Assembly (NCBI GenBank): GCA_943787185.1
Contig: CALSLL010000001.1
Span: 372,001 to 436,000, forward strand
Length of the DNA: 64,000 bases
Direction of reading: 5' to 3'
Source of the DNA: UBA10349 sp003485905
Lineage (GTDB): Bacteria > Pseudomonadota > Gammaproteobacteria > Arenicellales > Arenicellaceae
The notes beneath the pieces were generated by a model, which was not told the origin of the DNA, did no database searches, and was given only the letters and a program-made list of their open reading frames with translations. A program made the translations under genes and the position numbers. Positions 36,880 through 44,974 of the stretch are shown one piece after another. Position 1 is the first letter of the stretch, and each line of letters starts with the position of its first letter.

Positions 36880-38358
36880 TTAACGAGGTATGCGTAATTT
36901 TTGATCTAACATCACCACGTTATTTCGAATCCTATTGTGCTGCTTTATCTTGCTGATCGGAACACGGTAACGATCAGCAATGCCCGACAAAGTATCTCCT
37001 CGTCGCACGGTATAGGTCAAAAAACTACTACCTGAACCAGCAGAACTATCACGCGCAACATTGGCAGGCGGTTGAATACCATCTTGGTATGCTTTCAAAC
37101 CTCGGTAGATAGCGTTGGCTAAATTCTCTTGGTAATCTTTTTGAGTAAGTCTCCGCTCTTCATCAGGGTTCGTGATAAACCCTGTTTCAACCAGAACCGA
37201 TGGAAAATCAGGCGACTTAAGCACCATAAAACCTGCTGTTTCAACGCGCTTTTTATGTACCTTTCCAATGGAACCTAACTGCTTGAGCACATGAGCCCCA
37301 ACTTCTCGTCCATCGCTAATTGTTTTGGTCATGGACAAATCAAGCAGTACTTCTGCCAGCAATTGATCTTTATCTTTAAGGCTTACACCACCAACCAAAT
37401 CAGAAGCATTCTCCTGATTTGCCAGCCAAAGCGCCTCTTCACTGGAAGCACCACGTTCAGACAAAGCGTATACCGATGAACCGCTAACACTTGCACTTCG
37501 AAAAGCATCTGCATGTATCGAGACAAAAACTCCTGCACCCCTATCACGCGCTATCTCTGTTCGTTTGCGTAAATTAATAAAATAGTCACCATCTCGGGTT
37601 AAAACTCCGCGCATCTTTGGATCAGCATCGACCACTTTTTTTAACTGACGCGCAATTTCCATGGTGATGATTTTTTCGCGATAACCTCGAGAGCCACGAG
37701 CACCGGGATCTTCGCCACCATGTCCGGCGTCTATAGCTACCGTTAAAATTTGATCGCCCAAATACGAATTTACATTTTGCGAAACCGGTAAAGAGCTTTG
37801 TATCAAAGAGGGAGGCACATACGCAGCATCAGATGAAGCCGGGTTGCTGGTTGGTGATGGAGACTTAATCGCACTAGACCTAGCCGCGTCTAAGTTCTTA
37901 TTTGCCACCCTATTCAAATCAACCACCAAACGATGTCCATAGACATCATTGGGGCCAAGTTGAAAGGTATTTGCGCTGACCTTTTGCTTTAGTTCCAACA
38001 CGAATCGGGTAGTACCGGGGCTAGGTTCTCCCGAACGAATACCTATTAAGAAAAGGTCCTCACCGGCGGCAGTAGGCAGATTACCCGTCCAACTGGAATC
38101 ACTCAAATCGACTACCAGACGTAGCGGATTTTCTAGCTGAAACGATTTGTAAACAGCCTTACCACCAAGATCCAACACAACACGTGTATGGTCTGGCGCA
38201 TTCCAGACACGAATATTACTTACACTAGTAGCAGCAGAAACCTTCCCTGTCGGCAATACTACTTGCCCGGTCAGCAAAATTGCAGCAGTAAAATAGGCTA
38301 CCCGATAACGCTGAAACCGGAGAGACCATCCTGGATTATTTATGTGCGGCGCAAGCAA
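36880..38358 (-). CDS. N-acetylmuramoyl-L-alanine amidase (AmiB/AmiC type)
   Basis: 492 residues: signal-like N-terminus, an AMIN targeting domain (residues ~45–150), a Zn amidase_3 domain (TVAIDAGHGGEDPGARG with the first His, then VSIHADAF and VLVETGFITN) and a C-terminal LysM (YTVRRGDTLSGIADRYRVP). It splits septal peptidoglycan during daughter-cell separation. A TTG at 38358 opens the frame; no ATG is nearby. Its place between tsaE and mutL is that of AmiB. The region upstream (36596–36879) contains no gene. Confidence 0.93.
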   Translation of the reverse strand: MLAPHINNPGWSLRFQRYRVAYFTAAILLTGQVVLPTGKVSAATSVSNIRVWNAPDHTRVVLDLGGKAVYKSFQLENPLRLVVDLSDSSWTGNLPTAAGEDLFLIGIRSGEPSPGTTRFVLELKQKVSANTFQLGPNDVYGHRLVVDLNRVANKNLDAARSSAIKSPSPTSNPASSDAAYVPPSLIQSSLPVSQNVNSYLGDQILTVAIDAGHGGEDPGARGSRGYREKIITMEIARQLKKVVDADPKMRGVLTRDGDYFINLRKRTEIARDRGAGVFVSIHADAFRSASVSGSSVYALSERGASSEEALWLANQENASDLVGGVSLKDKDQLLAEVLLDLSMTKTISDGREVGAHVLKQLGSIGKVHKKRVETAGFMVLKSPDFPSVLVETGFITNPDEERRLTQKDYQENLANAIYRGLKAYQDGIQPPANVARDSSAGSGSSFLTYTVRRGDTLSGIADRYRVPISKIKQHNRIRNNVVMLDQKLRIPR

Positions 38359-38488
38359 TTAGCTTATCCTATCAATGTGAATTATGTAAAAAGAGTCTGT
38401 ATAAACAATTTGTTATAGCCGATACCTCGACTTTATCTGTTTATTGACTATAAATGCAAAATTTTTTGCTATTTCACTTTAGATATTG

Positions 38489-38923
38489 CTACTTTATTGT
38501 TGAAATATTAACGTTTCTTGTTGCGCTATCGATATAAAGGCACTCAACAATATAATTAGGTTGCGGTAAATATTGCGTTGCCTTTTCAGGCCACTCAATC
38601 AAAACCAAAGCCGAATCTGAGTATATATCCTCAAATCCCAGCGCCGATATATCCGACGGTTGCTCCAAACGATACAAATCCAGATGACTAATCAAGCCAA
38701 TATCGGCGTCATACTGTTCTATTATTGTGTACGTAGGGCTAGTCACCGCTTCAGTCACGCCTAATTCGGCTAAAATCCCTTGAGCAAGGGTTGTTTTGCC
38801 ACTACCTAGGTCTCCCTTGAAAAAAACAATTAAAGGCAAATAAACAGTGGGAAACCACTCCTTGCTCAGACCAGCCCCAAAGGCCTGCATGGCATCGCCA
38901 CCTTTAACCTCAATTTGTTTCAC
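38489..38923 (-). CDS. tsaE: tRNA threonylcarbamoyladenosine biosynthesis ATPase TsaE
   Basis: 144 residues with P-loop GDLGSGKTTLAQGIL, TSPTYTIIEQY, HLDLYRL and LIEWPEKA, all family hallmarks. TsaE with TsaB, TsaC and TsaD makes t6A37 in ANN-reading tRNAs. The likely start is GTG 38923 overlapping the nnr stop as GTGA; the next Met lies after the first strand. Confidence 0.94.
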   Translation of the reverse strand: MKQIEVKGGDAMQAFGAGLSKEWFPTVYLPLIVFFKGDLGSGKTTLAQGILAELGVTEAVTSPTYTIIEQYDADIGLISHLDLYRLEQPSDISALGFEDIYSDSALVLIEWPEKATQYLPQPNYIVECLYIDSATRNVNISTIK

Positions 38924-40377
38924 TTTATTCTCACCAAAGTACTAAAAGAACCAATTGCCTGTGAAATATACTCGGTTATTGCGGAGGCTGTCAGCCCTTG
39001 TTCACTATACGAGCTAGCCGCCATATCACCGGCCGTGGCATGTAAAAGTACGCCCTGACTAGCCGCCTGCATTGGTCCCAATCCCTGTGCGCACAAAGCT
39101 GCGATTATCCCTGCCAACACATCGCCGCTTCCCGCGGTCGCCATACCAGCATTTCCTCGCTCGCAAACATTTATCTGCTTGCCATCACAAACTAGCGTGC
39201 CAGCGCCTTTTAGTACAGCAACACCTCCGTACTTGTCCTGTAGCCCACGGACTGCGCTAAAGCGATCAGATTGAACGCTTTTAGTCGTGATGCCCAACAT
39301 TTTTGCAGCCTCACCGGGATGCGGAGTAATAATTCGTTGCTCGTCTTTGTTCACCTGCTCGGCCAAAATAACAAGCGCATCAGCATCCAACACTTTCGGT
39401 CTATTCGACGTTTGTAAGGCAGCAAAAACAGCTTGAGACCAGTCACTTTGCCCTGCACCAGGACCGAATAGCAAAACGTCACTTTGCGGCAAAGGATCGC
39501 CCACACTCCACTGGGCGTTCATCACTTCATCAATGTCTGTAACACCTTCGTCTGGGGTGAAAGCGGTAACTAAACCTGCACCCGTTTTCAGAGCCGCATG
39601 GCTGGACAGAAATATTGCACCGCGCATACTCCGTTCACCGCCTATTGCTGCCACACTCCCGTAGCTTCCCTTATGCGAATCAGGTGAGCGCTCCGGCATT
39701 GAAGCTTGCAATAGATGCGCCACGGGCTGGAAACCCTGATAAAGCTCGGGGCTGACACCCAAATCTGAATAGTACAATTCACCCCGCATATTTAACGCCG
39801 GCCCGGTATACAAGCCAGCCTTACGGGTAATAAAGGTGATCGTTGCATCGGCAATTATAGCTTCCGGTATTAAAGCACCGCTGTCTGCATCCACACCAGT
39901 AGGCACATCAATCGCAATTACTGGGAGATTCATATTATTGATCTCGCGCACGCAAGCTAGGTAGTCGCTTCGTAATTCGCTATTTAAACCGATACCCAGC
40001 AGTGCATCGACGACCAAATCCGCATTCCAATCTAACCCTGGCTGCCAATCATGTATTTTTACGCCTACCACCTCAGCATCTTGGGCAGCTTTGATAGCAT
40101 CATCAGTGACGGCAGACTTGATGCGATACACCAGACTTTCGAAACCTGCCTGATACAATAATCGTGCGAGCACGTAGCCGTCACCACCGTTGTTCCCGGT
40201 ACCGCAAAATATTGCGATGCGCTTTGCGCGCCAATAGCGCGCCAATAATAGCGAGAACGCTTGCTGGCCTGCTTGAGTCATTAGTTCATAACCACTTACG
40301 GGCTGCGTATTTATACACAAGGCATCCAATGCCTTGCTGGCAGCAGTATCAAACAATGAGTGGTTATGATTAAACAT
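38920..40377 (-). CDS. nnr: Bifunctional NAD(P)H-hydrate epimerase / ADP-dependent dehydratase
   Basis: 485 residues that repair hydrated NADH/NADPH. The N-terminal YjeF_N epimerase holds CGTGNNGGDGYVLARLL and IAIDVPTGVDADSG. The C-terminal ribokinase-like YjeF_C half has KGSYGSVAAIGG, LDADALVI, TPHPGEAAKML and GNAGMATAGSGDVLAGIIAAL. It is coupled to tsaE by a 4-base GTGA overlap and runs divergently from queG, the canonical order. Confidence 0.95.
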   Translation of the reverse strand: MFNHNHSLFDTAASKALDALCINTQPVSGYELMTQAGQQAFSLLLARYWRAKRIAIFCGTGNNGGDGYVLARLLYQAGFESLVYRIKSAVTDDAIKAAQDAEVVGVKIHDWQPGLDWNADLVVDALLGIGLNSELRSDYLACVREINNMNLPVIAIDVPTGVDADSGALIPEAIIADATITFITRKAGLYTGPALNMRGELYYSDLGVSPELYQGFQPVAHLLQASMPERSPDSHKGSYGSVAAIGGERSMRGAIFLSSHAALKTGAGLVTAFTPDEGVTDIDEVMNAQWSVGDPLPQSDVLLFGPGAGQSDWSQAVFAALQTSNRPKVLDADALVILAEQVNKDEQRIITPHPGEAAKMLGITTKSVQSDRFSAVRGLQDKYGGVAVLKGAGTLVCDGKQINVCERGNAGMATAGSGDVLAGIIAALCAQGLGPMQAASQGVLLHATAGDMAASSYSEQGLTASAITEYISQAIGSFSTLVRIK

Positions 40378-40457
40378 AGTAAAATTATCTAAATAACAGA
40401 GATTGCTGCTCGCGAGATTATATCGTCAATATACCCCCGAGCAGAGCCGATAACGAT

Positions 40458-41537
40458 ATGATACGCGCCATGACGTCCAACGTTAAAATACAGTCAAACT
40501 TGCAACGGGTCTCGCGGCAGATCAAGCAGTGGGCGACTGAACTTGGCTTTAATCAAGCGGGCATCACCGACACCTCTTTGCACGCACATGAACCTCATTT
40601 TCTAGAATGGCTTGATAAAGGTTTTAACGGTGAGATGGAGTATATGCAGCGCCATGGCACAAAACGTAGCCGCCCTGCTGAGCTCGTACCCGGTACTATT
40701 CGGGTGATTTCAGTGCGCATGGATTACATGCCGCACGACATGCAGCAAGCTGAAGTAGCGTTAGAAGATTCCAATATCGCTTATATATCTCGTTATGCAT
40801 TAGGCAAGGATTACCACAAGCTAATTCGAAAACGGCTGGCGACGCTATCAGACCGCATCAATAATGAACTTGTCGGTTACCAATATCGGGCGTTTACCGA
40901 CAGCGCACCCGTGCTAGAAAAAGCGCTTGCAGAAAAAGCCGGCCTCGGCTGGATAGGTAAACATTCGAATTTATTGAACAGCAAAGTTGGTTCATATTTC
41001 TTTCTAGGGGAAATATACACAAACATTCCTTTGCCAATTGACACCCCAGCAACCAACCACTGCGGAAGCTGTAATGCATGCATTGACGTTTGTCCGACTC
41101 AAGCCATTGTTGCGCCCTATCAGGTTGATGCACGGCGATGTATTTCTTACTTAACCATTGAACTAAGAACTAGCATCCCAGTTGAATTTAGGACTGCTAT
41201 GGGTAATCGAATATATGGCTGTGACGACTGCCAATTGGTGTGCCCTTGGAATAAGTTTGCACAGCTCACCACTGAACCCGGATTTTCCCCACGCGAGGAT
41301 CTAACCGACGCCGAGCTACTAAGCCTATTCGAATGGGATGAACAAGAGTTTTTGAAACGCACCGAGGGCAATGCCATTCGCAGAATAGGCTATGAAAGCT
41401 GGCAACGAAACATTGCAGTTGCGCTTGGGAACAGTAAAAAGAACGAGAAAATTAAAACAGCGCTGCTGAATAAACGCGAGCAATCGACCGCCATGGTCAA
41501 AGAGCATATTGACTGGGCATTAGGCCACTACAGCTAA
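40458..41537 (+). CDS. queG: Epoxyqueuosine reductase
   Basis: 359 residues with two 4Fe-4S motifs (CGSCNACIDVCPTQAI and CDDCQLVCPWNKF) and a cobalamin-binding N-terminal half (AGLGWIGKHSNLL, DYHKLIRKRL). It reduces epoxyqueuosine to queuosine in the wobble position of Tyr/His/Asn/Asp tRNAs. Divergent from nnr, as in E. coli (yjeS/yjeF). Confidence 0.96.
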   Translation: MIRAMTSNVKIQSNLQRVSRQIKQWATELGFNQAGITDTSLHAHEPHFLEWLDKGFNGEMEYMQRHGTKRSRPAELVPGTIRVISVRMDYMPHDMQQAEVALEDSNIAYISRYALGKDYHKLIRKRLATLSDRINNELVGYQYRAFTDSAPVLEKALAEKAGLGWIGKHSNLLNSKVGSYFFLGEIYTNIPLPIDTPATNHCGSCNACIDVCPTQAIVAPYQVDARRCISYLTIELRTSIPVEFRTAMGNRIYGCDDCQLVCPWNKFAQLTTEPGFSPREDLTDAELLSLFEWDEQEFLKRTEGNAIRRIGYESWQRNIAVALGNSKKNEKIKTALLNKREQSTAMVKEHIDWALGHYS

Positions 41538-41567
41538 ACATTCGAATATCTAGCATAACCGCGTAAC

Positions 41568-42248
41568 TCAGTTAACCAATATTGAACTACCTTCTTTAGT
41601 TTTACTCTTGGCCGCGTCTTTCTCGCTCTGGGCTTCGACCTGTTTAGGAACATCTAACCCTCGCTGTACGGCAGGCCGTGATTCGATCGCAGCTAACCAA
41701 CGCACCAGATTAGGAAGATCATCGACAGCTACGCCAGCCCATTCATGCCGGCGAATCCAAGGAAATGCGGCGATATCTGCGATCGAGTAATCACCAACCA
41801 AATATTCGTAACGCGCGAGCTGAGTATCGAAAACCTCATATAGCCGACGGGTCTCTTTTTGATAACGCTCGATCGCGTAGGGAATCTTCTCGGGTGCGTA
41901 CCGATAAAACACATGCGCTTGGCCTTGCATTGGCCCAACACCACCCATTTGAAACATAATCCACTGAACTACCTGAGAGCGTTTTTTCTCGACAGTTGGA
42001 ATTAACAAACCCGTCTTTTCAGCCAAATAGAGCAGAATCGCACCCGACTCAAACACCACAAAGTCATCGTTGTCTTGATCAACAATAGTGGGGATCCGAC
42101 CATTTGGGTTGAGCTTTAAAAACCACTCTTCCTTTTGCTCAAGCGCACCCATATTGATTGCATGAACATCGTATTGCAGATTCATTTCTTCCAATGCGAT
42201 GGATACTTTTTTGCCGTTAGGGGTGCCTGCAGTATATAGCTTGATCAT
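41568..42248 (-). CDS. Glutathione S-transferase (YfcG/YghU-like)
   Basis: 226 residues: thioredoxin-fold N-terminus with YTAGTPNGKKVSIALEEM (Thr/Asn in the catalytic position), NPNGRIPTIVD and SGAILLYLAEK, then the all-helical C-terminal domain with YSIADIAAFPWIRRHEW. The TPNGxK pattern is that of Nu-class GSTs with disulfide-bond reductase activity (YfcG). Convergent with queG. Confidence 0.9.
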   Translation of the reverse strand: MIKLYTAGTPNGKKVSIALEEMNLQYDVHAINMGALEQKEEWFLKLNPNGRIPTIVDQDNDDFVVFESGAILLYLAEKTGLLIPTVEKKRSQVVQWIMFQMGGVGPMQGQAHVFYRYAPEKIPYAIERYQKETRRLYEVFDTQLARYEYLVGDYSIADIAAFPWIRRHEWAGVAVDDLPNLVRWLAAIESRPAVQRGLDVPKQVEAQSEKDAAKSKTKEGSSILVN

Positions 42249-42310
42249 AAATTTTCGTTTCTCACAGAGATCATTTTCAAAATCGATATTTGGTCAATTG
42301 GCTTTTGGCA

Positions 42311-43997
42311 TTAGGAACCGTCGCCACCAGCCCCAATTGCGGCACCGTTGTTAGCACCGCCTATTCCCCCAGCCTCAGTTCCCACTGCTGAGTTCACAAC
42401 ACCTACAGCCGTGCCGCCAGTGGTTGCTCCGACTCCTGCACCACCACCGCCGATACCTGCGCCACCACCGCCCGAGGTCGACATACCACCCGTCGCTGTA
42501 CCGGTGCTTGTTACGGTCACATCAGCGCCAAAATTCTCGCCATTTGCAGCGTCATCGCCTCCTATCCCGCCTATGCCCGCACCACCGCCACCTGAGCTCG
42601 AAGCGCCACCGATAGCAGATGACGTCGCATCCAATGTAATAATAGCGTTCGTCGCTCTAACACCTGCACCACCACCGACATTTCCTGCGCTAGAGCCGCC
42701 TGTAACATTGGTGTTAACCAAATTCACAGTAACCGGCACCGCGGCTGACTCCCCAGTTATGTCAACTCCTGACCCACCATCTGCCGCACCAGTGGCAGTG
42801 ACATTGCTCAAATTAAGGGTTAGTGCACCGCTACATGGAAACACACCGCAAGTCGAATTATCCACAAGAATTGCAGAAATACCGGCAACCGCGGGCGCTG
42901 CTATCGATCCTCCGTTTATGCTTAAAGTCCCACTCGTTCTTCCAATTTCAATACTTTCCACGCCACCAGTGAATGCCGTCACGGCCGTGCCAACGGTCAC
43001 ATCGATTGCATCGAACGCCATATTTATCGTTTGTGGGTCCGGGTTGAAAAAATTTCCGAACACAATTGCTTGGCCGGTTTCAGTAGTGATCGATTCATCT
43101 CCAGCCGTAGCCATAACGTTAAAGGTACCGCCGTCAAGACCGACAAAGCCGCCTCCACTAGTTGTACTAATACTTAAACCCCCATTAAAGGACATAGTTG
43201 AACCAAGATTCCCTCCGCTAAAAAAACCATCCCCAGTAGTTGTATCAATAGCAACACCGTTGTTGAAAGAAAAGGTTGAGTCCCAGGAATCATAAATCCC
43301 TATCCCCCGGCCATCAGTTGTATCTATGTCGAGCAACCCGTTAAATACAACGCTAGAATCGTCAACTAAGTCGATGAGAATAGCGTCTTCAACTCCGGTA
43401 TTGCCGGTAATTGAACCACCAAAAATAATTGTACTGTCTAGCAAGTCAATTAATTCGACTGCCTGCCCAGCGCCCGAATGGTTGATCGTGCCTGCAAAAT
43501 TGACGTTGGGTGACAGGCCTTCAAGATAAAATGCATCTTCGCCGCTACCTGCTACCGAGCTGGCCGAATCAAACATAAAGGTACCATCAGATCCCAATAT
43601 CTGAATCCCATCCTCAGCAGAACCACTGATGTCCAAATTGGAAAATGTAAAACTGCCGTCGCCCAACACTACATTCAAACCCTCATCACCAGAATTTATT
43701 AGGTTAACGTTATTAAAATTAAAGATTGCGCCGGAGGCCACAACATCAATATCCAGTCCATCATCGCCTGAACCGTCAACAACAATATTACTACCAATCA
43801 CCGTAGCTGTAGCGGCAACGTTATTTATATCGATTCCGTTATGCCCGGCACCTCCCTGGGCGATAGTAATGTTATTTAAAAGTATTGTTCCATCCAACAT
43901 CCCACCCTCACCCAACTCAATCGAATCCAAAAACATCTTCCAGCTCATATGTAATGCTTGCAGTTCCGTCTGGCCCAACCTTGGCAACAAATTCCAT
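42311..43997 (-). pseudogene. Truncated beta-helix / glycine-rich surface protein
   Basis: The main open frame (42311–43990, 559 codons opening at TTG) encodes tandem beta-helix rungs (for example DNGIDI-, DGLDI-, EGLNV-, DGIQI-type turns) and a C-terminal third of Gly/Ser/Ala-rich GGGGAGIGG repeats. There is no signal peptide, Shine-Dalgarno or autotransporter barrel. An ATG at 43997 in another frame gives 26 protein-like residues (EFVAKVGPDGTAS...) that stop at 43917; a one-base shift would join it to the long frame. The ATG lies directly on the U tract of a terminator. I read this as the 3' part of a larger adhesin-like gene that lost its start, with a frameshift near 43930; a functional short form cannot be ruled out. 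Confidence 0.6.
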
Positions 43998-44037
43998 AAA
44001 AAACTAGAGTGTCAACGCAAACTCACGTTGACGCTCT
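43998..44037 (-). terminator. Terminator of the 86-residue gene
   Basis: Minus-strand stem (arms 44026–44037 and 44006–44017, one mismatch) with an 8-base loop and T6 tract at 44003–43998. The following beta-helix frame starts in contact with the T tract. Confidence 0.8.
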
Positions 44038-44099
44038 CATAGCTCGTTAAAATAAAGCTCTACTGCAAATAATAAAATACTGCAAGAATCTATATTTAA

Positions 44100-44360
44100 T
44101 TATGTGGTGCAACCAGCCACAGTTGAGCGTGTAGTAGTTGTAGTTACTGAACCCGACGATATAACAGTAAAAGTCACCGAACCCGGAAGTGGTCCGGTTG
44201 ACCAACTAGCAGATACCCCTCCAAGGTCGATGCTACCACCTGTGCCGTTGGGTATTGGCGATGTCGTTTTGGGAAGCGTAACCCCAGGCACTTGAATTGT
44301 TGCTGTATATTTACCGTCCTCGGTGGCGCTAGATTGAAAACAAACTGTAGAATTTGCCAT
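44100..44360 (-). CDS. Small Ser/Thr/Gly-rich protein with two Cys
   Basis: 86 residues starting MANSTVCFQSS, with a YTATIQVPGV strand, a Pro/Gly-rich middle and a Ser/Thr-rich tail ending STVAGCTT. Two Cys at the ends could form a disulfide. No signal peptide of its own. AGAGG precedes the ATG by 5 bases, supporting real translation, and a terminator follows at 44006–44037. I do not recognise the family. It may be secreted or assembled with the 65-residue neighbour. Confidence 0.6.
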   Translation of the reverse strand: MANSTVCFQSSATEDGKYTATIQVPGVTLPKTTSPIPNGTGGSIDLGGVSASWSTGPLPGSVTFTVISSGSVTTTTTRSTVAGCTT

Positions 44361-44463
44361 ATTGCCTCTAAAAATTAATTATTTATGCCAATAAGATATT
44401 CTAATCATTAACCCTAAAAGGAAACAATTGGGTATGGTTAGGTTACATGGAATCACGCTTTGT

Positions 44464-44661
44464 TTATGGGGGTCCTGCGAATATAACCGCTCCACCAGAA
44501 GTCTGTGCATGTGCAGGAATGGAAACAGCGGTCACGATAGGCGCAGTCCAAGCCGCGATTGCTACACCAGAACTACCGGCACCCAATTTTTTCAGAAGCT
44601 TACGACGACCCTCTTCACCTAAAGCCTGACCAACTTCTTCATTATCTTTCTTATCTGACAT
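44464..44661 (-). CDS. Small Tat-like signal-peptide protein
   Basis: 65 residues: acidic N-terminus, GRRKLLKKLGAGSSGVAIAAW twin-arginine-like signal, a second hydrophobic run ending PAHAQTSGG (an AHA-Q cleavage site) and a tail of about 12 residues ending FAGPP. GAGG lies 9 bases before the ATG. A protein this short that is almost all signal peptide suggests either an exported peptide or a truncated exported protein. No family recognised. Confidence 0.65.
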   Translation of the reverse strand: MSDKKDNEEVGQALGEEGRRKLLKKLGAGSSGVAIAAWTAPIVTAVSIPAHAQTSGGAVIFAGPP

Positions 44662-44974
44662 TTTTAGTACCTCGAAATGTTTACCCTGAAATTACACGTC
44701 ATAAACGATATTTGCAAAACACCTTTAGCACCTAATTATTGAGTATCACTCTAAATTTAACGTCCAAATATAAATCGCAAAAGTTAATTTGGAAATAACA
44801 AGAAAGCTTAACCACTTATCAAAAATTTTGTCTTAATCCAAAACTAATCTATATTCTCTATTGATTGTTGGCCCGTGTAGGCCGATTGAGTGTTTTAGCA
44901 ACTGCTTCGCCAGCCTAATTGCGATACATTCTGGATACTTAAATTAACTGAATAACCAACGAAGAGACCTATCT
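44662..44974. other. Divergent intergenic region before the M1 aminopeptidase
   Basis: 313 AT-rich bases without a gene. Presumably promoters for the 65-residue gene (leftward) and the aminopeptidase (rightward); I see no clear -35/-10 pair. Confidence 0.3.

Noticed and set aside
42348..43295. 315-codon plus-strand frame rich in proline (APPPPIPAPPPP-like)
   Set aside because: It is the exact antisense of the glycine-rich beta-helix gene; Pro-rich reading is the expected shadow of GGN codons. No start context.
43634..44003. A promoter for the beta-helix frame (TTGACA inside 44009–44016 on the minus strand)
   Set aside because: The TTGACA lies in the terminator stem and no acceptable -10 follows at 16–18 bases.
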